Part shown: in pieces, positions 14,695 through 23,309 of the stretch
Layout of the letters: each line of letters begins with the position of its first letter
How positions within the stretch are numbered: position 1 is the stretch's first letter
Assembly (NCBI GenBank): GCA_003249645.1
Contig: QKIH01000124.1
Span: 1-41,354, forward strand
Length of the DNA: 41,354 bases
DNA from: Desulfobulbaceae bacterium
GTDB taxonomy: Bacteria; Desulfobacterota; Desulfobulbia; Desulfobulbales; Desulfocapsaceae
Reading direction: 5' to 3'
Notes under the pieces: model-generated
What the model saw: only the letters and a program-made list of their open reading frames with translations
Told to the model about the DNA's origin: nothing
Databases searched by the model: none
Translations under genes and position numbers: made by a program

Positions 14695-16098
14695 ATGGTA
14701 TTCAGTTCTCTTTTTTTTCTTTTTTACTTTCTTCCCGTGGTACTCATCCTGTACTGGATTGTTCCAAATAGAGGAAAAAACCTGTTTCTGCTACTTGCCA
14801 GCCTCTATTTTTATGCCTGGGGCGAAGGACTGTATGTCTTCCTCATGCTCCTTGTTGTTCTTATTAACTACCTGATCGGTGTCCTGTTCGAGAAAACGCC
14901 CCCGATAAGGAAAAAGATACTGCTTGCCGTCGGGGTCGGTCTCAACCTCCTGCCCTTACTCTTTTACAAGTACAGTGTGTTTTTTCTCTCACTTGTCGAC
15001 ATAAAGCTCAGCCAGACAATTCACCTGCCAATCGGAATCTCCTTTTTCACTTTTCAGGCACTCTCATATCTTGTTGACACATACCGGCAGACAACCACAG
15101 CTCAGCAGAATTTCATTAATCTCGGCCTCTATATCGCACTTTTTCCACAATTAATTGCAGGACCTATCGTCCGATATCATGATGTTGCAAAGCAGATAGT
15201 CTCCAGAAAAGTTACCCTGTCTTCATTTAACTATGGAGTTGAGCGATTTATCCTTGGCCTCGGGAAAAAGGTCCTGCTTGCCAATCCCATGGGACAAATG
15301 GCAGACATTGCCTATGGAATACCGCAGACAGATCTCAGTACCGGAGTTGCATGGCTTGGTGCCCTGTGCTATATGCTGCAGATATTTTATGATTTCTCCG
15401 GCTATTCGGACATGGCCATCGGCCTGGGCCATATGTTCGGCTTCCGATTTTTGGAGAACTTCAATTTTCCCTACATATCGCGTTCTATCCAGGAGTTCTG
15501 GCGCAGATGGCATATATCTCTCTCCAACTGGTTTAGAGATTATCTGTACATTCCGCTTGGAGGAAACCGTATCTCTCCCTCCAGAACAATGCTCAACCTG
15601 TTTATCGTCTTTTTTCTCTGCGGTCTCTGGCACGGAGCCAGTTGGAATTTCATCGTCTGGGGCCTGTTTCATGGCTGTTTTCTGGCTCTTGAAAGGACAC
15701 GGTTCGGCAAGTTCATTCATGCCCTGCCAAAACTTGTCCAGCACCTCTATGTTGTACTGGTGGTGTTAATAGGCTGGGTCTTTTTCCGAGCTGACAATCT
15801 GGTCCAGGCTCTGGATTTTCTTAAAATAATGGCAGGAATCGGTGGAGCCGCAAGTATGCATATCAACATAGTGTACAAACTTGATGTGTTATTCTTTATC
15901 ACCTTTTCTGCAGCCGTTTTCTGTGTTTTCCCTTTTTCAGCGAAAATACTGCCTCGATCTGATTCGCAGCGTCAAGTAACTATCCCCGATACGTTTTTCC
16001 ATGGCTTTAAAATATTACTGTTGAGTCTGACACTGATATTATCAATCGCAGCTCTGGCCACAGATACATATAATCCATTTATTTATTTTCGATTCTGA
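14695..16098 (+). CDS. MBOAT family O-acyltransferase (AlgI-like)
   Basis: A 467-residue polytopic membrane protein with about ten or more hydrophobic segments. It begins MVFSSLFFLFYFLPVVL, the standard AlgI/PatA N-terminus. FYDFSGYSDMAIGLGHMFGF (231-250), FWRRWHISLSNWFRDYLYIP (268-287) and LWHGASWNF (311-319) are MBOAT signatures, and His313 is the catalytic His. It transfers acetyl groups across the inner membrane for polysaccharide O-acetylation. The next gene overlaps its stop codon by one base and encodes the periplasmic partner. No alginate or cellulose synthase genes are in the window, so the acceptor polymer is unknown. Confidence 0.93.
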   Translation: MVFSSLFFLFYFLPVVLILYWIVPNRGKNLFLLLASLYFYAWGEGLYVFLMLLVVLINYLIGVLFEKTPPIRKKILLAVGVGLNLLPLLFYKYSVFFLSLVDIKLSQTIHLPIGISFFTFQALSYLVDTYRQTTTAQQNFINLGLYIALFPQLIAGPIVRYHDVAKQIVSRKVTLSSFNYGVERFILGLGKKVLLANPMGQMADIAYGIPQTDLSTGVAWLGALCYMLQIFYDFSGYSDMAIGLGHMFGFRFLENFNFPYISRSIQEFWRRWHISLSNWFRDYLYIPLGGNRISPSRTMLNLFIVFFLCGLWHGASWNFIVWGLFHGCFLALERTRFGKFIHALPKLVQHLYVVLVVLIGWVFFRADNLVQALDFLKIMAGIGGAASMHINIVYKLDVLFFITFSAAVFCVFPFSAKILPRSDSQRQVTIPDTFFHGFKILLLSLTLILSIAALATDTYNPFIYFRF

Positions 16099-17684
16099 TG
16101 CAGCTGAAAAAACTTGAAAAGTATACAGGTTTAACTGTTACGGTAATTTTCCTGGTGATGATTCTAATGCCGATTCTGGTCATGAAATTCACCAGGGAAT
16201 CTCAGATTTCTATGGTTGAAAAAAGGCGTCTGGCTAAACTGCCGGAATTTCACTTCAGCATAGAAGACATAAAAACATATCCAAGAAACTACGAAAACTA
16301 CTTCAATGACCATTTCGGCCTCAGGTCAAGATTTGTATGGCTCTATAATTCCGTATTTGTCTCTCTGCTGGAAACGTCTCCTAACTTTGATGTCATAGTG
16401 GGGAATGATAAATGGCTGTTTTTTGCAACTGGATTTAATTACCAGGACTTTACCGGCAGCAGACTGAAGTCTGTTGGCACGCTCATGGAATGGAAACAGC
16501 GCCTGGAAGAACGCCAAAAATGGCTGGCTAAAAAGGGTATTCGATATCTTCTTCTGCCAGTTCCATACAAAATATCAGTTTACAGTGAATACCTGCCGGA
16601 TCGAATTCAACCACTGGCTGGTGAAACAGAGGTTGAACAATTCCTAACCTTTCTGAACCAACCACCGCAATTTGAGGATGTAATTGATGTAAAAAAACTA
16701 TTCATGGAGGCTAAAAATTCACAACTCGTTTACCATAAGACTGATACCCATTGGAATCTCGTTGGAGCTTATATTGCCTACACTGCTATCATCAACCACT
16801 TCCAACGCTGGTTCCCGGAAATGCAGCCATTTCCATGGGATGAACTGAAAAAGAACAACATAAGCTTCAATGGGAATCTCAGTGATTTTATAAATATAGG
16901 ATCTCTCTACCAAGAAGATAACCTTGTTCTCGATATTCCTGACTTTGGCAAGAAAGTCCTGCTACAAGCCTATCAGCTTCCTGCACCACCAGAAAACTCT
17001 CTACAAAGGCTCAGACATGGTAGAGCAGAAATAAGCCTCAACCCTTCAGAAAACAGAAGTGCTCTTGTAATAACAGACTCGTTTGGGACCGCATTGAAAA
17101 ATTTTCTTGCTATGAATTTCAGAAAAATCATTTTTGTTCAAGACGCTCGATTCGAGGATCTTATGCACCTAATTGAAATTGAACATCCAGATGTTGTACT
17201 TGATCTCAATGGATCTGTTCGGTTTCCGGTGGCTCTGGGTGACAGTATAGCCCTGAGAAATGAAAGCATTAAGAAAGTCTTTAATAACAACAAGTCATTC
17301 TATCACTTATCTGGAAATGATTTTAGTAGCCATATCAAACAAATAGCAGGTACTAAGTATAAATATGAGTCGGGAAGGCTTCTTCTGCAAAGCAATGGCA
17401 ACGACCCCCAACTCGTGTTTGATTCTCCGTCCGGATTTTCAAAAAAACCGCTATATATTCATTGCCGAATGACTGCTCCTGCAAATACGATTTTCCAAAT
17501 TTTCTATCAGACAAAGAATACACCTTATTATACAGAAAAAAACATGCTGCAAACCAACATCCAGAAAGGCATCAATGATATATACCTGCGGCTCTATGAA
17601 CCGGTTGCAATTGACAGCCTGCGCATTGATTTCGGAAAACTAGCAGGGCAATATGAGATGGAGACATTTGAGCTGAGTTATTAA
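16098..17684 (+). CDS. AlgX/AlgJ-like SGNH-type periplasmic O-acetyltransferase
   Basis: A 528-residue protein with an N-terminal transmembrane anchor (about residues 11-30) and a large periplasmic domain. The AlgX-type SGNH catalytic residues are visible: D216 and H218 in KTDTHWNLVGAY and S328 in VITDSFGTAL. LWLF-type tryptophan motif KWLFFATG is at 105-112. Residues about 430-528 are strand-rich and may be a carbohydrate-binding module, longer than typical AlgJ. TGATG couples it with the MBOAT gene. The pair would move acetyl from the MBOAT channel onto an exported polysaccharide. Confidence 0.88.
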   Translation: MQLKKLEKYTGLTVTVIFLVMILMPILVMKFTRESQISMVEKRRLAKLPEFHFSIEDIKTYPRNYENYFNDHFGLRSRFVWLYNSVFVSLLETSPNFDVIVGNDKWLFFATGFNYQDFTGSRLKSVGTLMEWKQRLEERQKWLAKKGIRYLLLPVPYKISVYSEYLPDRIQPLAGETEVEQFLTFLNQPPQFEDVIDVKKLFMEAKNSQLVYHKTDTHWNLVGAYIAYTAIINHFQRWFPEMQPFPWDELKKNNISFNGNLSDFINIGSLYQEDNLVLDIPDFGKKVLLQAYQLPAPPENSLQRLRHGRAEISLNPSENRSALVITDSFGTALKNFLAMNFRKIIFVQDARFEDLMHLIEIEHPDVVLDLNGSVRFPVALGDSIALRNESIKKVFNNNKSFYHLSGNDFSSHIKQIAGTKYKYESGRLLLQSNGNDPQLVFDSPSGFSKKPLYIHCRMTAPANTIFQIFYQTKNTPYYTEKNMLQTNIQKGINDIYLRLYEPVAIDSLRIDFGKLAGQYEMETFELSY

Positions 17685-17815
17685 TCAGATTCCTATATAC
17701 TGCAACGAAAAACTGGCCACAGAAGACATGACTGTACATCCTATGTTGGTAATTTACCAAAAACACACAGTCAACTAGTTAAGTGCCATCTGAACTGAAG
17801 AGCAATTTATAAAAA

Positions 17816-17843
17816 ATAGGGGGGTGTGGAACAGCCCCCCTAT
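17816..17843. terminator. Bidirectional terminator
   Basis: A nine-base-pair stem ATAGGGGGG / CCCCCCTAT with a ten-base loop lies between two convergent genes. On the plus strand it is followed by ATCTTTT, and on the minus strand by TTTTTTATA, so it serves both the AlgX-like gene and the dienelactone hydrolase gene. Confidence 0.88.
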
Positions 17844-17848
17844 ATCTT

Positions 17849-18589
17849 TTACTGCAAAGTTTCTTCAAGATATTCAGTAAATCGCCGCCAGGATTTTTTG
17901 TCAGCATCCTCCCGGTAACGCGGTGAATCAAAAACTGTGAAAGCGTGGGGTGCACCGCTGTAACTGATCAATTCATGGGTAATTCCGGCAGCTTCAATCT
18001 GTTTGCCAAGAGAAGCAAAATCATCCAGAGTCACAGAGGTGTCGGCAGAACCATGCAGAATGAGAAAACTGCCCTTCGCCGTTGAATAATCCTGCCCTTC
18101 AGGTGTCGTCAGGCCGCCATGGAAGGTGACAAAACCTTTCAGACTGACACCGGATCTGGCAAATTCAAGAACAGCAGCACCACCGAAGCAATATCCTGCA
18201 GCAATACCATTTTCAATATTTGCTCCAAGTTGTTTTGCTTCTTCAAGTGCAGCATAAATTCGCTTACGCATCTCTTCTCTATCAGCATACAGAGCACCGG
18301 TCAGTGCCTTTCTCTCTTCATTTTCTGTCGGACGGACTCCTTTGCCAAACAGATCAGCGGCAAAAACCGAATATCCTAAATCTTTAAGCATATCCGCCCT
18401 CTTGACCTCATAATCAGTCAGTCCATCCCAGTCATGGATCAGCAGCACAAACGGGCTTCCTTTGGCAGGGCTGACATAATATCCTTCGTATGCCTTACTA
18501 TCGACGTTATAGGCCACAAAGGTGCCTTCTGCAGCCATTGAGATCACCGGAAAAAAAAGACAGGTAAAAAACAACAAAAACTTATTCAT
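17849..18589 (-). CDS. Secreted dienelactone hydrolase family protein
   Basis: A 246-residue alpha/beta hydrolase with a signal peptide (residues 1-20, ending SMAAEG). The catalytic triad of the family is C134 in GYCFGG, D183 in HGSADTSV and H215 in GAPHAF. The Cys nucleophile separates it from ordinary Ser esterases. The frame is open to 18709, but the ATG at 18589 has GAGGAGG at proper distance and starts the signal sequence. The substrate is unknown; many such proteins are assigned no physiological role. It is transcribed alone. Confidence 0.9.
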   Translation of the reverse strand: MNKFLLFFTCLFFPVISMAAEGTFVAYNVDSKAYEGYYVSPAKGSPFVLLIHDWDGLTDYEVKRADMLKDLGYSVFAADLFGKGVRPTENEERKALTGALYADREEMRKRIYAALEEAKQLGANIENGIAAGYCFGGAAVLEFARSGVSLKGFVTFHGGLTTPEGQDYSTAKGSFLILHGSADTSVTLDDFASLGKQIEAAGITHELISYSGAPHAFTVFDSPRYREDADKKSWRRFTEYLEETLQ

Positions 18590-18645
18590 GATATGAACCT
18601 CCTCTATTGAGGTTGAGTTTTTTTTGAAAAAACGGTTAGAAATCG

Positions 18646-18658
18646 CACCGAATCGGTG
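18646..18658. promoter_or_regulatory. Palindrome upstream of the dienelactone hydrolase gene
   Basis: CACCGAATCGGTG is an inverted repeat with six-base arms around a single central A, 57 bases before the start of the hydrolase gene. It could be an operator for a dimeric regulator. The 329-base gap up to the glycosyltransferase gene is otherwise A- and T-rich and without coding features. Confidence 0.35.
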
Positions 18659-18918
18659 AGATACAGAAAAAAAAATAAATATCCCTGAAAAAAAATCAAT
18701 GTGATTCAATTCGAGATATATAAAGGATTAATTTGTCTTTAATATCGCAGAGATTGCAGATTAATCTGGTGAAAGATAAGTGTTCTAAAGATAAAATAGC
18801 CGCCGTTTTAATAAGCCGTTATGAATCAGTCCTTCCAAGTATTTACTAAACGACATTTTATTAGTAAAAGCATACTGAATATCTTTACAATCAACCTGCC
18901 ATTTAACTGATAAACGAT

Positions 18919-19843
18919 ATGAAACTTATTATACAAATTCCCTGCTATAATGAAGAAAAGAGCCTGCCGGTCACATTAAAAGATTTGCCTCGCCAGATAG
19001 ACGGGATAGAGACAGTGGAATGGCTTATAATTGATGACGGCAGTAAGGATAATACGGTTGAAGTTGCTAAACAATGCGGTGTAGACCATATTGTATCACA
19101 CCACAAGAATCTCGGTCTTGCACGTACATTTAAAACAGGTCTGCAGGCCTGCCTTGAAAAAGGTGCAGACATCATTGTCAATACGGATGCTGACAACCAG
19201 TACTGTGCAGAAAGCATTCTCGATCTCATCAAGCCAATATTGAATAAAGAAGCAGAGTTTGTGATCGGTGCAAGACCTATAAACTCAATTGATGATTTTT
19301 CCAGGACGAAAAAATTCCTACAGAAAATCGGCAGTTGGACGGTTAGGGTGGCCAGCAACACCGATGTTCCTGATGCCCCGAGCGGGTTTCGAGCTATAAG
19401 CAGAGACTGTGCCATGCGTCTGAATGTCTTCAACAATTATACCTACACGCTGGAAACCCTGATTCAGGCTGGACAGAAACGCATCCCGACGACCTGGGTA
19501 CCAATCAAGACAAACCCCAAATTAAGGGATTCCAGACTGGTTAAATCCATCGCCAGCTATATCTGGAAATCATGTTGTTTACAAGCCTTTTCGGTTCTTC
19601 ACCTTTTTATCCAGTATCTTTCTCACCGTTGGTATTCTTGGAAATTTACGATTCCTCTACTTTTATATGACCGGTGGAGGTGGAGGGCATGCCCAGTCGC
19701 TTATTATCAGCGCCTCTCTTGTTGGAGTCGGTTTTATGACCTTTACAACAGCACTACTTGCAGATCTGTTGAGCGTCAACAGGATAATGCTTGAAGAAAT
19801 CCGTTATAAAATGTTGAAGAAAGAACTCGACGAAAAAAAATAA
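18919..19843 (+). pseudogene. Family 2 glycosyltransferase (dolichol-phosphate mannosyltransferase-like), frameshifted
   Basis: The first 218 codons encode a GT-A family 2 enzyme: IQIPCYNEEKSLPVTL, IDDGSKDNTVEVA, the VNTDADNQY metal-binding motif and DAPSGFRAISRDCA. After YIWKS the frame becomes nonsense and ends at 19794. Skipping the single T at 19573 restores VVYKPFRFF, then SIFLTVGI, a glycine-rich stretch, and a second hydrophobic helix, ending LEEIRYKMLKKELDEKK at 19843. The restored protein has 307 residues, normal for this membrane-anchored subgroup, which makes or uses lipid-linked sugars. Either the gene is inactivated or the base is a sequencing error. The good preservation after the break suggests the damage is recent. 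Confidence 0.88.
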
Positions 19844-19931
19844 TTTATCTTCTAGCTGCGAAGTCTGCTCGCACACGAATCTTTTATTCTAGCCGACGTC
19901 GTCTTTTTACTCTGAACCAAGAGTCGAAAAA

Positions 19932-20798
19932 TTATTTCAGATGGAAGACCTGTGCAAGAGCATCATGCATAACATGGATTGGAGCTTCCTTGCCCGTCCA
20001 CATTGCAAAGCCGATAGCCCCCTGATGCACCAGCATGCCGAGTCCGTCAATGGTCCTGGCCCCTTTTCTGGCAGCTTCAATAAGAAAAAGTGTTTGAGGA
20101 GGATTGGGGATCACATCACAAACAGTCATGCTCCCGGTTATTGTTTCATAATCAAGAGCTGGCTTGTTGTTTACGTCAGGATAAAGACCTATTGAAGTGG
20201 CATTGATCAGAAGCTCCGTCTCTGAAGGAATCTGGTATACCGAATTCCATTCAACAAACTCGGCCTTCACGTCCGTTTTTTCATTTAATAAAGCAGCAAG
20301 TTCTTCACCTCTGTCAACAGAACGGTTGACAATGGTAATATGCGAGGCACCATTCAAGGCTAGTTCCACGCTGATTGCCCGTGCCGCACCGCCTGCACCA
20401 AGAATCACCGCCCTTTTTCCTCGCGGGCTTATGCAGGCATCTTTTACCAGGGCATTGATGAATCCCTTGCCGTCCGTGTTTTCACCGATGAGTTTACCGT
20501 CCTCGACGCGTACAGTATTCACTGCACCCATAAGAGCCGCATCATCGGCAACTTTATCAAGATATTGCAAGACCTTTACTTTGTGCGGGATAGTAAGATT
20601 TATTCCCCTCATGTTAAAAGCCTTGAGTCCGATAAAGGCATTCTCTAAATCTTCGGGATACACTTCTATGGTGAGATATCGCCAGTTGAGACCAAGGGCT
20701 GCAAACGCCGCTTCCTGCATCAGGATGGTTGGATTCTCTGCAACCGGATGACCGAACACCCCGACCAGTTCGGCTTTATAATTTGGACCCTGTGACAT
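19932..20798 (-). CDS. Shikimate dehydrogenase-like NAD(P)-dependent oxidoreductase
   Basis: A 288-residue member of the AroE superfamily. The NAD(P)-binding loop GAGGAARA is at 134-141, the catalytic Lys73 lies in NLTIPHK, Asp109 in GENTDGKGF, and the GMLVHQGAIGF segment is near the C-terminus. The two Ser residues that bind shikimate in AroE (SxS of AHSxSP) are replaced: the segment reads AENPTILMQ, with Asn22 and Thr24. Substrate specificity is therefore probably not shikimate. It lies last on the minus-strand arm of a sugar locus, after the DeoR regulator, suggesting a polyol or keto-sugar substrate. The ATG at 20798 has AGGAG at proper spacing; the longer frame to 20825 lacks support. 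Confidence 0.85.
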   Translation of the reverse strand: MSQGPNYKAELVGVFGHPVAENPTILMQEAAFAALGLNWRYLTIEVYPEDLENAFIGLKAFNMRGINLTIPHKVKVLQYLDKVADDAALMGAVNTVRVEDGKLIGENTDGKGFINALVKDACISPRGKRAVILGAGGAARAISVELALNGASHITIVNRSVDRGEELAALLNEKTDVKAEFVEWNSVYQIPSETELLINATSIGLYPDVNNKPALDYETITGSMTVCDVIPNPPQTLFLIEAARKGARTIDGLGMLVHQGAIGFAMWTGKEAPIHVMHDALAQVFHLK

Positions 20799-20866
20799 GG
20801 TGAAATCTCCTGATATTTCGAACAAATAGACAGGGATCGCACAAGAAAACGGTGAAAAGCAGTGAA

Positions 20867-21631
20867 TCAGCCGGCGATAATTACTTTTACGCCAAGCTCC
20901 TCAAAGCGTATTCTGTCTTCATCCTTGATAGAACTGTCGGTTATAAAATAGTCAATCAGGTCAAGGCCGCCAAGGGATGCAAAGGAAATCCGCCCTATTT
21001 TGGTCGAATCGGCCAAAAGGAAAACCTCTTTTGCAGCTTTAATCATCGCCTTTTTTACATAGAGATCATTAAAGCCCGGGTAGGTCAGCCCCGCTTCAAA
21101 ACTGATCCCACCGGTGGCAAGAAAAAGCTTGGAAGCATAAATATCCTGAAAAAATTCGGCAGCTTTTTCACCTGAAAGAGACAGGGTCGGCGGTTTGAAC
21201 TGGCCGCCAGAACAGAACACCGTACAGCCGGGCACAGCACCAAGACGCATAACGATATTCAAGGCATTGGTCATGACCTTGAGGTTCTGCTTGGCCGAGA
21301 GACCTTCTATCATTTCTGTGGTGGTTGAGCCGGCATCCAGAATAATGGTCTCGCCATGGAGAACATATTCGACGGCTTTTTTGGCGATGACGATCTTCTT
21401 GTCCAGATTTTCCATGTGCTCAAGGCTCATGGACTGGACATTATTGGTGGAAGACTTCAGAAAAGCGCCGCCGTGCTTACGGGCAACAAGGCCTTCTTTC
21501 TCAAGCTTTTCGAGGTCCTGCCGGATGGTCGGCTCGGAAACATCAAAATGTTTGCTTAGATCGCTGACCCGGGCATAGCCCTCTTCCTGAATCAACTCAA
21601 ATATTTTTTTTCTTCTCTGTTCAGCTAGCAT
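20867..21631 (-). CDS. DeoR family transcriptional repressor
   Basis: A 254-residue DeoR-type regulator. The N-terminal winged helix has RVSDLSKHFDVSEPTIRQDL (21-40) and VARKHGG. The C-terminal sensor domain of the ribose-5-phosphate-isomerase-like fold carries LDAGSTTTEM near residue 97, MTNALNI near 120, and LLADSTKIG near 205, binding a phosphorylated sugar. It lies between the isomerase and the dehydrogenase genes, separated from the former by a terminator, so it may have its own promoter. Repeats of TTTCGATT in the divergent promoter region at 27656-27823 are candidate sites. Confidence 0.94.
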   Translation of the reverse strand: MLAEQRRKKIFELIQEEGYARVSDLSKHFDVSEPTIRQDLEKLEKEGLVARKHGGAFLKSSTNNVQSMSLEHMENLDKKIVIAKKAVEYVLHGETIILDAGSTTTEMIEGLSAKQNLKVMTNALNIVMRLGAVPGCTVFCSGGQFKPPTLSLSGEKAAEFFQDIYASKLFLATGGISFEAGLTYPGFNDLYVKKAMIKAAKEVFLLADSTKIGRISFASLGGLDLIDYFITDSSIKDEDRIRFEELGVKVIIAG

Positions 21632-21735
21632 GAGTTTTTAAACTGTAACGATGTATGACAAGTACATGCAGTAAGTTGTTATTTTCTTTAAAGCTTATAA
21701 TACTCGATATCTTCTGAATGAAAAGCAAAAGCAAC

Positions 21736-21779
21736 GAGGCAGTATCTTTTTGAATTTAAGAGATTAAAGATACCGCCTC
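21736..21779 (-). terminator. Terminator after the isomerase gene
   Basis: GAGGCAGTATCTTT and AAAGATACCGCCTC pair over 14 positions with one mismatch around a 16-base loop. On the minus strand it begins ten bases after the isomerase stop codon and is followed by GTTGCTTTTGCTTTT. It should end most transcripts of the import-isomerase operon before deoR. Confidence 0.7.
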
Positions 21780-21788
21780 ATTTCACTC

Positions 21789-23213
21789 TTATTGATGATG
21801 ATACAGCTGCCAGCCAAGGTATTTATTGACCGCCTCATCAATAACAGCAGAAACATTACCGCGAACCATTGCCACATGATGTTCATAACCGTTCTGGCAG
21901 ATATGAGACAGTAGACCGCGCAGATTAGGCACCTGACAAACAGCGATACCACCATCCATGGCAAAGGGATCGTCGGTAAAAGAGCCTTCACCAAGATAGC
22001 CTTTGATGCAGCCAAGGTTATCATCGGTTGAAACCCTGAAATAAGTCATAGGTCCTGAAAGCACCTTCCCTTTCACGGCACCGAAACTGTTTTCACGGCC
22101 AAGACTCTCGCCAAGAACATCGAGATCAGCAATCTCAGGAGTTGCACCAATAAAGCTCTTCGGAAAGTTTGAACAGTGCGTATTGACACATTTATCAAGT
22201 TCTTTTCCGTAGTTGTTGTTCCAGTCGAGAAATCCCGGAGGAGTACCGCTTGCCAGTAGCAGGGTATACATGGAGACAGCCCCTGTCACATCGACCTCAC
22301 AGGCACTCGGCATGAATTTTTCCCCCATCATGCTCATGGTCAGACAGGAGGCGCAGCCGTAGTTCTTCTGCATCGATTCCCAGCATTGAATGGCACTGGC
22401 GACACATTCATTTTCCGCCATCCAGTCATTGACCGCAACACCGAATCTGGCCTGACGCATCACCTGTTCATCGGGAATGCGGCCTGGAATGGTGCCGTAG
22501 GCTCTGATTTCAGAAAGCATCTTCTTAACAGCTTCAGCACTGTTGTCCATCTTATTTGCAGCAGCAAAGATCTCTGAGAGATCAACAGGAATAACAGTGA
22601 TACCGGTGCGCTGGAGTATTTTTTCGCTGTAGCGAACGGTCTGGAAAGCAGCAGGCCGTGCACCGATTGCGCCGACTCTGGCATTTCTTAAGCCCTTTAC
22701 AGTTCGGCAGACAGCGGCGAATTTCTTTACATCCTCTTCAAATGAAGAATCGGAGATATTACAGGTATGCTCTGCAGTATCGGTGAATTTTATACCGTAC
22801 TGATAGAAATTGTTGCAGACAGAAATCTTACCGCAGAAGGCGTCACGGCGGCTGGCAACATCAACCTTGTCAATGTCATCGTCACAGGCCTGAACCATCA
22901 CGGGGACATTGAGTGCGGCCATATCGATGGTCTGGACTACACCCAGTTCATTACCAAAGTTGGGCAGCACGACCATAATACCGTCAATTTTTTCAGCCTG
23001 ACTTCTGAACATATTTGCGTAGTGCTTGGCATCGGCAAGACTTTCTACAGCACCATGGGGTGTTTCAGTCTCCCCGCCGATAACGTAGTCAATGCCGAGT
23101 TTGTCAAGCAGCGCCAGCATTTCCTTCCTCGCACCGCCTATCAAGGCCGGACTAAAGAAGCCCCGCGTACCGACGATTACGCCTAAACAGGTCTTTTTTT
23201 CCATAACTTTCAT
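21789..23213 (-). CDS. L-fucose/L-arabinose isomerase superfamily protein
   Basis: A 474-residue aldose-ketose isomerase of the FucI/AraA fold. Metal ligands appear conserved: E306 in SACEVDVTGA and D330 in GFLDWNNN are 24 residues apart, the same distance as E337 and D361 of E. coli FucI, and HHVAMVRG (445-452) supplies the His. The substrate is not L-fucose by length alone; the protein is shorter than E. coli FucI (about 590). GGAGACAACAAT precedes the ATG. It directly follows the permease gene of the ABC transporter, so it should act on the imported sugar, giving a ketose for the kinase and split transketolase encoded on the other arm. Confidence 0.88.
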   Translation of the reverse strand: MKVMEKKTCLGVIVGTRGFFSPALIGGARKEMLALLDKLGIDYVIGGETETPHGAVESLADAKHYANMFRSQAEKIDGIMVVLPNFGNELGVVQTIDMAALNVPVMVQACDDDIDKVDVASRRDAFCGKISVCNNFYQYGIKFTDTAEHTCNISDSSFEEDVKKFAAVCRTVKGLRNARVGAIGARPAAFQTVRYSEKILQRTGITVIPVDLSEIFAAANKMDNSAEAVKKMLSEIRAYGTIPGRIPDEQVMRQARFGVAVNDWMAENECVASAIQCWESMQKNYGCASCLTMSMMGEKFMPSACEVDVTGAVSMYTLLLASGTPPGFLDWNNNYGKELDKCVNTHCSNFPKSFIGATPEIADLDVLGESLGRENSFGAVKGKVLSGPMTYFRVSTDDNLGCIKGYLGEGSFTDDPFAMDGGIAVCQVPNLRGLLSHICQNGYEHHVAMVRGNVSAVIDEAVNKYLGWQLYHHQ

Positions 23214-23309
23214 ATTGTTGTCTCCAATTAATCTTCCTGAAGGGCAGCCTTTGACTGCATATTACGCTGAAGCTGATCGACAATAACAGCCGCGACAATA
23301 ACGATACCT

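Noticed and set aside
18600-18700. A- and T-runs with GGTTGAG-like repeats upstream of the dienelactone hydrolase gene as a possible regulatory RNA
   Set aside because: No stable structure or conserved motif could be made out by eye beyond the small palindrome listed.
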